Below are positions 8,293-16,947 of a stretch of 64,000 bases of DNA, one piece after another; the first letter of the stretch is position 1; each line of letters begins with the position of its first letter. A program made the position numbers and the translations under genes. Source of the DNA: Microbacterium halimionae (GTDB lineage Bacteria; Actinomycetota; Actinomycetes; Actinomycetales; Microbacteriaceae); NCBI RefSeq assembly GCF_011761265.1, contig NZ_JAAOZB010000001.1:1302001-1366000 (forward strand). Direction: 5' to 3'. The notes under the pieces were generated by a model that searched no databases, was not told the origin of the DNA, and was given only the letters and a program-made list of their open reading frames with translations.

Positions 8293-9366
8293 GTGCGTGA
8301 AATGATGACCGGGACGTGCCCCAAACATATGGTTTTCGGGCCCTGCGGTGGCGTCCGAGAAGACGCACAGTGCGAGGCCCAAGACGCTCGCTGTGGCTTT
8401 ATCGACGCGCCGACTCCATTGTGGTCGCCCTCGGCGCTCGCCGCTGGGCATCCTGACGGCCTTCGTGACCTTCGCGCTGACACTGGCGGACAGCATGCGG
8501 GGGCGATTCGGTTTGCGGAACGCCTGCGAAGCGAATGGGTAGTAACCGCCGACCTGATGCTCCGGGCAACCGACTCATCCGTCGTGGCCGACACATCAGC
8601 GCGCCTCGCGAGTGTGCTCTCAGCGGCTGTTCTCGGTGAGCTCGCCACAGCCGGTCCGACTCTTGCCCCCGCCCATCGTGCCGCTCTGATTCAAGCCTCT
8701 GGACTCAACGTGATTTCGGCGCTGACCTGCCGTGACCGCAATCGCGTCGCCTTAGAAGGCGAACTCGCGGCGCTCGCCGATGTACAGGTCGCCGCGGTGC
8801 TCGCACTGACAGGCGATTACCCGACGCGTCGCGATAAGGACACATCGGCGGCCGTATTCGATCTTGATTCCACGCGTCTCGCGGCGCTCGCCCACCGCGG
8901 CGGTCATCTCGTTGCGGTTGCCGAGCAGCCGGCCGCGCACCCTGTGGCCCGTCGGGCCGAGCGGCTGCGACAAAAGCTGAACGCGGGTGCGGAAATGTGC
9001 CTTGTCAACATGTGCGGCGGAGCGGATGCTGTCGCGCGCTTTCGTGAAGACCTCGAAATGATTGGCGCCGAAATCCCATTGATTCCGGTGATTCCAGTGG
9101 TGCTCTCTGCTGCTGCTGCCGACGGTCTCAGCACTCTCCCCGGGACGGTTGTCGAGCCGAGTCTTCGCGAACAACTGAGCAGAGCATCGCAGCCGGAGCA
9201 GGTGGGCATCAAATATGCCGTTTCGCTCGCGCACGAGCTTGCGGCGATCTCGGGTGTTGCTGGCGTCCATTTGAGTGTTTTCGGAATGTCCGATGACCCG
9301 ACAGGCGTACGTGCGTCTCTCCTGTTGGCGGATATTGCCCACCGCATTCGAATGGAGGGCCGATGA
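8293..9366 (+). CDS. MTHFR-like protein with N-terminal MetV-type Cys motif (copy 1)
   Basis: A 357-residue fusion. Residues 9-34 hold CPKHMVFGPCGG and two more Cys (C9, C18, C27, C34; spacing 9-9-7), as in the small domain Pfam calls the MTHFR C-terminal domain and in MetV of acetogens. The rest is a methylenetetrahydrofolate reductase barrel: ALTCRDRNRVALEGEL, then VLALTGDY, the folate and flavin landmarks. The Glu of strand 1 that acts in E. coli MetF (E28) is not evident; the strand reads VVTADLML, with Asp. The GTG start has GAGGTG upstream. Probable role: interconversion of methyl- and methylene-THF, perhaps in the oxidative direction (inference). It overlaps copy 2 by 4 bases. Confidence 0.78.
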   Translation: MREMMTGTCPKHMVFGPCGGVREDAQCEAQDARCGFIDAPTPLWSPSALAAGHPDGLRDLRADTGGQHAGAIRFAERLRSEWVVTADLMLRATDSSVVADTSARLASVLSAAVLGELATAGPTLAPAHRAALIQASGLNVISALTCRDRNRVALEGELAALADVQVAAVLALTGDYPTRRDKDTSAAVFDLDSTRLAALAHRGGHLVAVAEQPAAHPVARRAERLRQKLNAGAEMCLVNMCGGADAVARFREDLEMIGAEIPLIPVIPVVLSAAAADGLSTLPGTVVEPSLREQLSRASQPEQVGIKYAVSLAHELAAISGVAGVHLSVFGMSDDPTGVRASLLLADIAHRIRMEGR

Positions 9367-10388
9367 CTCTGACCGCGTGCCCCAAATCGATGACCTTTGG
9401 TCCGTGCGGCGGCGTCAACGAAGACAGCAGCTGCGAAGTTGATCCTGCACCGTGTGTCTTTCTGAGCCGGCACCTGCCGGTGTCATGGTCGGAACCTGCG
9501 ACCGCCGCCACACCGAACGCAGCGACCGCAGCGGCGAAAGAAGTCGGACGGATCATGCGTCGGCGTCCCCTGGTGGTCACCGGGTTCCCGGTGCGGGCGA
9601 TGACCTCGTGCGACGTTCCCCGCGTTGCCGACGTGCTGCGTGGCCGTGCCGACGTCGTGCTTTCGGGCGACGCTGGAACGTCAAGGACGCAGTTTCCGCC
9701 TTCGTACCGCGCGTTTCTCATGGCACAGGCCGGGGTTCGGGTGTGGATGGGGGTAAACGCACGCGACCGAAACCGTGCGGCCCTGGACCGGGAGATGCTG
9801 TCCCTGCAAGAAATAGGTATTGCCGGCATCCACTGCGTCACCGGAGATCACACGTTTACCGGGGATCGTCCCGATGCGCGTGCGGTGTTTGATCTCGAAT
9901 CGACGACCATGCTTTCGCGCGCGCGCTCTCTGGGGCTTCTCACCTCTTTCGCGGAGTCACCTGCCGCACCTCCCATCGAAAAGCGCGGTGCGCGCGTGCG
10001 GGAGAAACAGCGTGCCGGTGGTCAGATGTGCTGGCCGCAGTACTGCGGCGATGTCTCCGACGTTGAAGCCTTCATCGCTACGTGTGGCGATGCCGGCGCC
10101 GATGTGCCCGTGCTGCCGGGGGTCCCTCTGGTCGTAGACCGCGAGGGTGCAATACTGCTGGCTTCATTTCATGCGGCCAAGCTTCCCACCGGGTTCATTT
10201 CACGACTTCTCAATGCGAAAGACGTGCGTGCTGAGGGGGTGCGCGCAGCGGTCGAGTACGGCGAATCGTTGTTGACCGCCGCGGGGGTTGGGGGAGTCGT
10301 CATCGCCGGTGGCACGCGCCATGGAGACGAGCTCGCGTATGCCGCGGACCTGGCTACGGTTGCTGAAGCGTTGGGGGGAGGATCATGA
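9363..10388 (+). CDS. MTHFR-like protein with N-terminal MetV-type Cys motif (copy 2)
   Basis: A tandem paralogue of the preceding gene, 341 residues, with the same N-terminal pattern CPKSMTFGPCGG and Cys at 6, 15, 24 and 31, the identical 9-9-7 spacing. The barrel is more diverged: ALTCRDRN becomes MGVNARDRN, VLALTGDY becomes IHCVTGDH, and the first strand reads VVTGFPVRAM with no acidic residue where MetF has its catalytic Glu. Both copies keep a paired-Cys segment later (here MCWPQYCGD). The tight overlap suggests that the two products form a complex or act in sequence. Whether copy 2 is catalytic is open. Confidence 0.72.
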   Translation: MTLTACPKSMTFGPCGGVNEDSSCEVDPAPCVFLSRHLPVSWSEPATAATPNAATAAAKEVGRIMRRRPLVVTGFPVRAMTSCDVPRVADVLRGRADVVLSGDAGTSRTQFPPSYRAFLMAQAGVRVWMGVNARDRNRAALDREMLSLQEIGIAGIHCVTGDHTFTGDRPDARAVFDLESTTMLSRARSLGLLTSFAESPAAPPIEKRGARVREKQRAGGQMCWPQYCGDVSDVEAFIATCGDAGADVPVLPGVPLVVDREGAILLASFHAAKLPTGFISRLLNAKDVRAEGVRAAVEYGESLLTAAGVGGVVIAGGTRHGDELAYAADLATVAEALGGGS

Positions 10389-10402
10389 CGAGCGTGCAGA
10401 TG

Positions 10403-11005
10403 CTAACTGCTGTGCTGCTGCTCTTTGACGACCAGAACTCGGCAGGTGGCACCTTCTGGAGTCCGCCATTTGTGGCGCACTCCACCCTCGTAGTACGTGG
10501 AGTCACCGGCAGAAAGCGAAATCTCGTCCTCGTCGATGACGACGATCACTTCGCCTTCGAGGACGAAGATGAACTCTTCTTCGTCGTGTTGCCACCAGGT
10601 GGCGTCAGTGAAGCTGCCGGAGAAGATCATCGGTACAAAGCGAGCGTGCTGTTGCGCGAGAATCGTCACAGGCCCAGTCCCGGCATCGACGGGCGAGTCA
10701 CCTTCGCCACGAAAGATGTGAAAACCGCCGGAAGGACGCTCGCCGGCATCTTCTGTGAGGAGCGCCTGTTGGGTTGTTCCGAGCGCGCGAGCGATGCGAA
10801 ACAGCGACGCCATGCTCAGGCGTTCAACGCCTCTTTCCACTTGGCTGAGAAACGAATGCGAGAGCTCCGCTTCGGTCGCGGCCTGAGTGAGGGTCATTCC
10901 TCGGCTTTTGCGGAGCGCGCGAATTCGCGCTCCCAGCGCGCGCGACGACGACTCAGGGTCGCCCGGCGCGGGCATCGGCGACGTTGTCACGGTGGTTTCC
11001 GGCAT
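10403..11005 (-). CDS. XRE-family transcriptional regulator with C-terminal cupin domain
   Basis: A 200-residue regulator. Residues about 25-80 form a helix-turn-helix (LGARIRALRKSRGMTLTQAA, then ELSHSFLSQVERG). The C-terminal half is a cupin barrel (FVLEGEVIVVIDEDE, LSAGDSTYYEGGVRHKW) that probably binds the inducer. Members of this class usually regulate an adjacent catabolic operon. It is divergent from the FAD-oxidase/creatininase/PdxH-like/ALDH set and tail-to-tail with the MTHFR-like pair, so it is the best candidate regulator of this region. The ATG has no Shine-Dalgarno but follows TAATGT at 6 bases. Confidence 0.9.
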   Translation of the reverse strand: MPETTVTTSPMPAPGDPESSSRALGARIRALRKSRGMTLTQAATEAELSHSFLSQVERGVERLSMASLFRIARALGTTQQALLTEDAGERPSGGFHIFRGEGDSPVDAGTGPVTILAQQHARFVPMIFSGSFTDATWWQHDEEEFIFVLEGEVIVVIDEDEISLSAGDSTYYEGGVRHKWRTPEGATCRVLVVKEQQHSS

Positions 11006-11011
11006 GCCAGC

Positions 11012-11017
11012 ACATTA
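11012..11017 (-). promoter_or_regulatory. -10 element (TAATGT) of the XRE-cupin gene, leaderless arrangement
   Basis: TAATGT on the minus strand ends 6 bases before the ATG of the regulator, with no ribosome binding site between. It supports the start at 11005. Confidence 0.5.
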
Positions 11018-11123
11018 CCGCTACGCACATCAGGATCGACCGCCTTTGCCCACGGTCGTCGTCGAGGTGCTGATGCTTACCGAAACATGCCCCACGATAG
11101 AAGTGCCGCAATGGCATTCCATC

Positions 11124-11152
11124 CGACGAGTGACTCATCACCCGGCTCGTCG
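11124..11152. promoter_or_regulatory. Inverted repeat upstream of the FAD-oxidase operon (possible XRE-cupin operator)
   Basis: CGACGAG (11124-11130) and CTCGTCG (11146-11152) form a 7-bp inverted repeat with a 15-base spacer. It lies in the 184-base region between the divergent regulator and the FAD-oxidase gene, about 40 bases upstream of the oxidase start. Assignment to the neighbouring regulator is by position only. Confidence 0.3.
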
Positions 11153-11189
11153 TGCTCTGCGTTCGGGAGATGCAGTGAAGGAGAATTCC

Positions 11190-12512
11190 ATGACCGAGCC
11201 TGACTACTCCGCTTTGGAGCACGACCTTATTCAACTGCTGGGGCCACGCGGTGTCAGTCGCGACGCACGGCAGCGAGAAAAGGCATCCGTCGACGGTGCG
11301 CGGATGTCGCCCATCATCGCCGAGCTCCTCCCACTCGGTATCGCAGATCTTGTGGCGTTTCCCACCAACGCCGAACAGATCGCCGGAGTCGTCGCGGCTG
11401 CCGTTCGCCGCGGAGTTCCTGTGACTCCGCGAGGCAAAGGCACCGGTAACTATGGGCAGGCCATCCCGATGTCGGGTGGCCTGGTGCTTGATATGTCGCG
11501 GGCGCGCGCTGTTATCGGTGTGTCGGGCGACACAATCACAGCGGATGCGGGCGCACCCATCACCGCGCTCGAACAGGCCGCGCGCGCGGAAGGAAAGCAG
11601 TTGTGGATGTACCCGTCCACGGTGCACTCCACGATCGGCGGTTTTCTGGGGGGTGGCTCCGGTGGCACCGGAACGATCTTGCACGGCAGTAACGACGCCG
11701 GGTTTGTCTCAGCTCTCGACGTCGTGACGCCAGAATCCGACGGCGAGCTGCTGCACGTTGAAGGCGACGAAGCGCAGGGCTTTGTACACAACTACGGCAC
11801 CGCGGGAATCATCGCGCGTGCGACCGTGCGACTTGAGCCCGCCCAAGACTGGCGTGGCTTGTATGCCTCGTTCACGGATTTCGCCGGTTCGTTGTCGGTA
11901 CTTCGCAAGCTGGGACGCATGCAGCCCGCTCCGCGCTTGGTTTCTGCAGACACCCCACACATCACGGCTCAGCTGCCGCCCGATGACGCTTTCCCCGCCG
12001 GACGAAGCTCGTTGCGGATGATCGTCGACGCGAGCATTGTTGCCGAGGCATCCGCCATCATCGAGGGTGCAGGCGGTCGTATCGAAGACGTTCGTGAGGG
12101 GCCTTCAGTTTCGGCCGCGCTCTCGGTGCTGAGCTACAACCACCCGATCGAGTGGCTCCAGAAGTCCGAACCCGGCGTCTACTTTCACGTCGAGGTCTCG
12201 GGCGATGCGCTCGTCGACCGCATCGACGACGTGCACGCCGTGTATCCCGGTGGACTGTTGCACATCGAGGCCGGACACACCGTGCCAATCGGGATGCTGG
12301 CGGGTATCTACGAAAGCCCGGAAGCGGTGTACGCCGGAATCGAAAAGCTCGGCGAGCTGAAAGTCGGAGTCCACAACCCTCACCAGTGGAACGTCGACTT
12401 CCGACTGCAAGAAACACTCGAACTCGCGCAGAGCACAGACCCACAGGGCCTACTCAACCCGGGGAAACTCAACCCCGACTATGCCGGTCCCACGAAAGGA
12501 GCGATCCGATGA
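11190..12512 (+). CDS. FAD-binding (PCMH/VAO-type) oxidase or dehydrogenase
   Basis: A 440-residue flavoprotein of the vanillyl-alcohol oxidase / glycolate oxidase GlcD type. The FAD-binding domain shows VTPRGKGTGNYGQAIPM followed by GGLVLDMSRA, and GGFLGGGSGGTGTILHGSN. The C-terminus ends with the family motif GLLNPGKLNPD. The long upstream frame (from 10887) is not used: ATG 11190 has AAGGAG at proper spacing. It would oxidise an alcohol, hydroxy acid or amine; the substrate is unknown. The next gene overlaps it by 4 bases, making an operon with a creatininase-like hydrolase, a PdxH-like flavoprotein and probably the aldehyde dehydrogenase. Confidence 0.87.
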   Translation: MTEPDYSALEHDLIQLLGPRGVSRDARQREKASVDGARMSPIIAELLPLGIADLVAFPTNAEQIAGVVAAAVRRGVPVTPRGKGTGNYGQAIPMSGGLVLDMSRARAVIGVSGDTITADAGAPITALEQAARAEGKQLWMYPSTVHSTIGGFLGGGSGGTGTILHGSNDAGFVSALDVVTPESDGELLHVEGDEAQGFVHNYGTAGIIARATVRLEPAQDWRGLYASFTDFAGSLSVLRKLGRMQPAPRLVSADTPHITAQLPPDDAFPAGRSSLRMIVDASIVAEASAIIEGAGGRIEDVREGPSVSAALSVLSYNHPIEWLQKSEPGVYFHVEVSGDALVDRIDDVHAVYPGGLLHIEAGHTVPIGMLAGIYESPEAVYAGIEKLGELKVGVHNPHQWNVDFRLQETLELAQSTDPQGLLNPGKLNPDYAGPTKGAIR

Positions 12513-13306
12513 GCACGGCTTTTCGTTCAAACTCTCGCGCGTGGGCTGATCTCTCTGGACCATCCCTCGTTGCCGCAACATCGGAACGCTCGATCGCGGT
12601 GGTTCCGATTGGCGCGATCGAACACCACGGCCCCCACCTGCCGCTTCGTACCGACGCGCTCGTTGCTGAATCTGTCGCGGCGGCTGCAGTGGAGCGCGTG
12701 GCGGCGAACGGGATAGACGCCTGGCTTCTCCCGACGATCTCGTACGCGAAGTCGGATGAACACTATTGGGCTCCGGGAACCCTGTGGATGGAGGGCACGA
12801 CGCTGCTCGAACAGCTCATCGAAATTGGCCGTTCGATTGCGATGACCCCCGTAAAGACCGTTGTTTTCGTCAACGGCCACGGCGGAAACGTCATGCTCCT
12901 CGGCTGGGTCAATCGCGAGCTCCACCGCCGATTCGGCTTGCGCTCATTCTCGATGCCTTCGGGCATCGCTGCGGCCGGCGACGGAATCGATGGACGCCCA
13001 GACGAACTCGGCCAGGGCATCCATGCGGGCTTTGGCGAGACGTCGATCGTCATGCACCTCGCCCCTCACCTGGTTGCGCCAGAACTGCCACCGCGCAATG
13101 TTCCCAAAAAGATCGCGGGCCTCCAGCACATCGGGTTCAACAAGAAGCCGGTCATGTTCGGCTGGACGAGCGACGACTTCGGGCCGAGCGGCGTGATCGG
13201 TGACCCCACCGGGGCGAACGCAGAAGACGGGGAGAGGTTGTTTACCGCAGGGGTCAACTTCGTCAGTGAAGCGCTCGCCGAGATCGACGGGTTCGAATTC
13301 GCATGA
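12509..13306 (+). CDS. Creatininase-family amidohydrolase
   Basis: A 265-residue protein with the full metal set of the creatininase fold: E and H in IEHHGPHLPLRTD (plus the Asp), H in NGHGGN and E in HAGFGETS. The family includes creatinine amidohydrolase, formamide hydrolases of flavin and deazaflavin synthesis, MftE and the inosose hydrolase IolN, so a linear or cyclic amide (or a strained C-C bond) is the likely target. ATG 12509 overlaps the oxidase stop by 4 bases; a longer frame upstream is a shadow. It overlaps the next gene by 4 bases. Its job in this pathway may be opening an amide after the oxidation step (inference). Confidence 0.9.
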   Translation: MSTAFRSNSRAWADLSGPSLVAATSERSIAVVPIGAIEHHGPHLPLRTDALVAESVAAAAVERVAANGIDAWLLPTISYAKSDEHYWAPGTLWMEGTTLLEQLIEIGRSIAMTPVKTVVFVNGHGGNVMLLGWVNRELHRRFGLRSFSMPSGIAAAGDGIDGRPDELGQGIHAGFGETSIVMHLAPHLVAPELPPRNVPKKIAGLQHIGFNKKPVMFGWTSDDFGPSGVIGDPTGANAEDGERLFTAGVNFVSEALAEIDGFEFA

Positions 13307-13950
13307 GCGGCGAAATGCAGCAGACAGCCACGACGGTTGTCGAGATCCCGCTCATCGATCACACCACCGATCCGGTGCAGTCGGACGACCCGATGCACGA
13401 CCCGTCAGCGCTTGCCGCTGACTGGCTCCCAACGGCCGATGAGCCGCGCCTGCTGATGACGCTCTCAACGATCGACTCCGAAGGGTTCCCTCGAAGCCGC
13501 ACCGTCATGCTGAGCGAGTTCGACGGCGAAAGCTTCTTTTTTCACACCGACACCCAAAGCCAAAAGGTGCAAGACCTGGCACAGAACTCGCGGGTTGCGC
13601 TCACTGTTTTGTGGCCCGGCTTCACCAGACAACTCGTCGTGCAGGGCACAGCATCGATTGCCCCGGCAGCTGAAGTATCAGATGCCTACGAGAAGCGCTC
13701 GCCCTACCTGCAGCAGCTTGCGTGGCTCAACACGACAGAGTACGCGCGGATGCCGCTGGCCACCCGCGTTTCGGAATGGGCTCACTATGCCGAGCGGGTG
13801 CCCGCACCACAGCAGCCGCAGGGTTGGGTGGGATACGCGGTGAAACCGCATCGCATGCTGTTCTGGGTATCTCACCCGAACGCTGCAAGTCGTCGTGTCG
13901 AGTACACGCGCAATGGCAGCGAATGGGAGCACCAATACTTGCCCGGATAG
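13303..13950 (+). CDS. PdxH-like (PNPOx-family) flavoprotein
   Basis: A 215-residue protein of the pyridoxamine 5'-phosphate oxidase fold: RSRTVMLSEFDGESFFFHTD, SQKVQDLAQNSRVALTVLW and QLVVQGTA form the FMN-binding split barrel. The C-terminal part parallels the PdxH dimerisation region (GWVGYAVKPHRMLFWVSHPN). However, the PLP-contacting RLHDR-type motif of true PdxH is replaced by ASRRVEYTR, so it is probably not the vitamin B6 enzyme. Translational overlap with the creatininase-like gene suggests a role in the same pathway. Specific reaction unknown. Confidence 0.8.
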   Translation: MSGEMQQTATTVVEIPLIDHTTDPVQSDDPMHDPSALAADWLPTADEPRLLMTLSTIDSEGFPRSRTVMLSEFDGESFFFHTDTQSQKVQDLAQNSRVALTVLWPGFTRQLVVQGTASIAPAAEVSDAYEKRSPYLQQLAWLNTTEYARMPLATRVSEWAHYAERVPAPQQPQGWVGYAVKPHRMLFWVSHPNAASRRVEYTRNGSEWEHQYLPG

Positions 13951-14017
13951 CTGCGCGTGTAACGCTGCTGGGTGTAAAGATGAACTGATCCATCCGCGCG
14001 TGCGAGTCGGGAGAAAC

Positions 14018-15490
14018 ATGACTGAGATCAGTGAGAGCGAACTGCTGGGGCGGGTACCCGCAGCCCTTTTCATCGGCGGTGAGTGGCGGTCGTCGAGCGA
14101 CAACAGCACGCTCGATGTCACAGACCCATCAACCGGCGACGTGATCAAAACGATTGCCTCCGGAACCCCGGCAGATGCCAAGGCTGCGATGGATGCCGCA
14201 TCCGCAGCGTTTCCGGAATGGTCGGCGACACCTGCCCGCGTGAGAGGTGAAATCTTGCGCCGCGCCTTCGACCTGCTGCAAGAGCGCTCAAATGAATTTG
14301 CGCTGCTGATGACCCTCGAGATGGGAAAACCCCTCGCCGAGTCACGCGGCGAGGTGACCTACGGCGGGGAGTTCTTACGGTGGTTCAGTGAAGAGGCCGT
14401 GCGGGTACACGGACGCTATGGCGCAAACCCCGAAGGAACCGGACGCATGATTGTGTCGCAGCATCCGGTCGGGCCGTGCTACCTCATCACGCCGTGGAAC
14501 TTTCCGCTCGCGATGGCGACGCGAAAGATTGCGCCCGCGCTCGCCGCCGGATGCACGCTCATCATTAAGCCGGCTGAACTCACGCCGCTGACGACCCTGT
14601 TTTTTGCGCGACTGCTCGAAGAAGCCGGCGTTCCAGCGGGTGTGGTCAACGTGCTCACAACGAGCGATTCCGTCGGGGTGTCAGAGCCCATCATCAGCGA
14701 TTCGCGACTGCGCAAACTTTCGTTCACAGGATCTACCGCAGTCGGGCAGAAGCTTCTCGCGCAGGCCGCGGGTGGCGTGCTGCGAACATCCATGGAACTC
14801 GGGGGAAATGCGCCGTTCGTCGTGTTCGATGATGCCGACCTCGACAAGGCCGTTGAGGGCGCAATCGCAGCAAAGTTCCGAAACATCGGGCAAGCATGCA
14901 CGGCTGCGAACAGGTTCATTGTGCAGCGGAGCATCGCCGAAGAGTTCGCCCGCCGCGTCACCGAGCGTGTGCAGAAATTTGGAGTCGGTCGTGGCACTGA
15001 ATCGGATGTGACGATCGGGCCCCTGATCGATGATCGCGCAGTCGCCAAGGCTACGAGACTCGTCGATGATGCGCTCGAGCGTGGCGCAGACCTTCGTACC
15101 GGCGGCAAAGCGATCGACCGAGCTGGCACATTCTACGAAGCAACAGTGCTCTCTGATGTCGCCGCGGGTAGCGAGATTTTGCGCGAAGAGATCTTTGGCC
15201 CCGTGCTGGCGATCGTGCCTTTCGATACCGAAGCTGATGCGGTTCGCATCGCGAACGACACGGAGTTCGGTCTTGTCTCCTACGTCTTCACCCAGGACCT
15301 CGCCCGTGGTCAGCGCATGATTGAGAAGCTGGAGACCGGGATGATGGGGCTGAACGTCGGCGTCGTTTCAAACGCTGCGGCACCCTTTGGCGGCTGGAAG
15401 ATGTCGGGGCTTGGGCGTGAGGGTGGGGCTGAAGGCATCCACGAGTATCTTCAGACGAAGTACACGCTCACACCTAACCCGTTCAGCTAG
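14018..15490 (+). CDS. NAD(P)-dependent aldehyde dehydrogenase (succinate-semialdehyde dehydrogenase type)
   Basis: A 490-residue aldehyde dehydrogenase. Key residues are the cofactor loop PWNFPLAMATRKIAPALAAG, FTGSTAVGQKLL, the general base Glu in SMELGGNAPFV and the nucleophile Cys in NIGQACTAANRF. Length and sequence style fit the GabD/SSADH group. ATG 14018 has GGGAGAA upstream; the open frame from 13895 overlaps the preceding gene and is not needed. It ends 67 bases after the PdxH-like operon and likely oxidises the semialdehyde product of that pathway (inference). Confidence 0.92.
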   Translation: MTEISESELLGRVPAALFIGGEWRSSSDNSTLDVTDPSTGDVIKTIASGTPADAKAAMDAASAAFPEWSATPARVRGEILRRAFDLLQERSNEFALLMTLEMGKPLAESRGEVTYGGEFLRWFSEEAVRVHGRYGANPEGTGRMIVSQHPVGPCYLITPWNFPLAMATRKIAPALAAGCTLIIKPAELTPLTTLFFARLLEEAGVPAGVVNVLTTSDSVGVSEPIISDSRLRKLSFTGSTAVGQKLLAQAAGGVLRTSMELGGNAPFVVFDDADLDKAVEGAIAAKFRNIGQACTAANRFIVQRSIAEEFARRVTERVQKFGVGRGTESDVTIGPLIDDRAVAKATRLVDDALERGADLRTGGKAIDRAGTFYEATVLSDVAAGSEILREEIFGPVLAIVPFDTEADAVRIANDTEFGLVSYVFTQDLARGQRMIEKLETGMMGLNVGVVSNAAAPFGGWKMSGLGREGGAEGIHEYLQTKYTLTPNPFS

Positions 15491-15498
15491 ACCGCGGG

Positions 15499-16941
15499 TC
15501 AGCTCGACGCGTGCCGGTCGAGGAACGAGTACACCTCGTTGTCATCGACCCCTGGAAACGCGCCGCGGGGGAGCGGCGAGAACATCTGCATGTGGACCCG
15601 GGCGCTCGGCCAGGATTTTCCGCGCCACCGGGCTGCGGCATCCGCGGCAGGCTTCCGGCAGCAGGACTCGTCGGGGCAGATAGACGTGGCCCGCTTGTTC
15701 GTCTCGCGGCCGCGAAACCACTTAGAGTCGTCGAACGGTACGCCGACGGTGATGGAGAATTCACCCTCCGAAGTCGTTCCGGTTTGCGTTGCGCACCAGA
15801 AGGTACCCGAGGGCGTGTCGGTGTACTGGTAGTGCTCGGTTGTGCGGTTCTGCTCACTGAACGCTGAGCGAGCAGAGAACCACTTGCAGGCAACCTGCCC
15901 TTCGACAGCACCCGTGACGTCCATCGGCAGCGGGAGGTCATCATTTTCATACACGCGGTTGATTGCGCCCGCGCTGTCGACCCGGAGAAAGTGGAGCGGG
16001 ATATCGAAATGCTGGGTCATGAGGTTCGTCATCCGCATGCCCGCCGCCTCGTGAGTAACCCCGAACGCATCCCTAAAATCCTCGACAGCAATATCTCGAT
16101 CGCGCTTGGCCTGCTGCAGCATCGCGACGGCGTTGGTCTCGGGCATGAGGCAGCACGCGGCGAAGTAGTTGATCTCGAGCCGTTGCTGCAAAAAGTCCGC
16201 GTAGTCGGTTGGCTGGGTGTGACCGAGTAGTCGGTGCGCCATCGCTTGCAACGCCATTGATCGCAACCCGTGGCCGCCAGGAATCGATGCGGGTGGAAGG
16301 TAGATACGCCCATTCTCGAGATCGGTGACAGAGCGCGCCGAGTGGGGCAAATCACTCACGTAGAGCAACTCGAAGCCGAGCTGCTCTGCCATCACACTGA
16401 CGCTTCGGTGAGTGAGAGCGCCTGAGGTGTGGCCCACCGCTTTCAGTTGCTTCTCTGCCAACGCCTCGATCCCGGGCAGATAGTTGTTCTTTTCGCGCAT
16501 GCGATGACGAAGCTCGGTGTTTGCTCGACGAGCTTCTTCGGGGGTGGCTATCGCATCTCGCTCGCGGCGCTGAAGCTCGCGATGGAGCCCGAGCACCGTC
16601 TCGATGGTTTCGTCTGGTGTTGACTTCGTGACCTTCACCGGCGCAACCCCCAGCCGACGAAACACAGTGCTCGATTGAGCGCGGTTCAACTCAATCTCCA
16701 GCGCTGCGCGCCGATTCGGGGGCTCAGCGGACAACAGCTGTGAGAGGTCGGTGCCCGTCGCGCGCGCTACAGACTGCAGCAGCGACAGCTTCGGCTCACG
16801 CTTGCCGTTCTCGATAAGGCTGAGGTGGCTTCCCGCAACGCCTACGGCGTTTCCGAGCTCGTCGAGGGTGAGTCCCGCGGTCTGCCGGTAATGGCGAATG
16901 CGATGCCCGAGGGTGGTCAGTTCCATAGTGCGCTGCGCCAT
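15499..16941 (-). CDS. ramB: RamB-like transcriptional regulator (XRE HTH + ImmA/IrrE-like + C-terminal Cys-rich domain)
   Basis: A 480-residue regulator. The N-terminal helix-turn-helix is TLGHRIRHYRQTAGLTLDEL with SHLSLIENGKREPKLSLLQS. A middle IrrE/ImmA-like zone follows (MALQAMAHRLLGHTQP, NYFAACCLMP), then the short-chain-acyl-CoA regulator domain with Cys in ATSICPDESCCRKP. This architecture is that of RamB of Corynebacterium and Mycobacterium, which controls acetate and glyoxylate genes. It is divergent from PEPCK, a logical partner in acetate/gluconeogenic control. The open frame runs upstream to 17103, but ATG 16941 lies 6 bases after TATGAT, supporting a leaderless start there. Confidence 0.85.
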   Translation of the reverse strand: MAQRTMELTTLGHRIRHYRQTAGLTLDELGNAVGVAGSHLSLIENGKREPKLSLLQSVARATGTDLSQLLSAEPPNRRAALEIELNRAQSSTVFRRLGVAPVKVTKSTPDETIETVLGLHRELQRRERDAIATPEEARRANTELRHRMREKNNYLPGIEALAEKQLKAVGHTSGALTHRSVSVMAEQLGFELLYVSDLPHSARSVTDLENGRIYLPPASIPGGHGLRSMALQAMAHRLLGHTQPTDYADFLQQRLEINYFAACCLMPETNAVAMLQQAKRDRDIAVEDFRDAFGVTHEAAGMRMTNLMTQHFDIPLHFLRVDSAGAINRVYENDDLPLPMDVTGAVEGQVACKWFSARSAFSEQNRTTEHYQYTDTPSGTFWCATQTGTTSEGEFSITVGVPFDDSKWFRGRETNKRATSICPDESCCRKPAADAAARWRGKSWPSARVHMQMFSPLPRGAFPGVDDNEVYSFLDRHASS

Positions 16942-16947
16942 TCCTTG

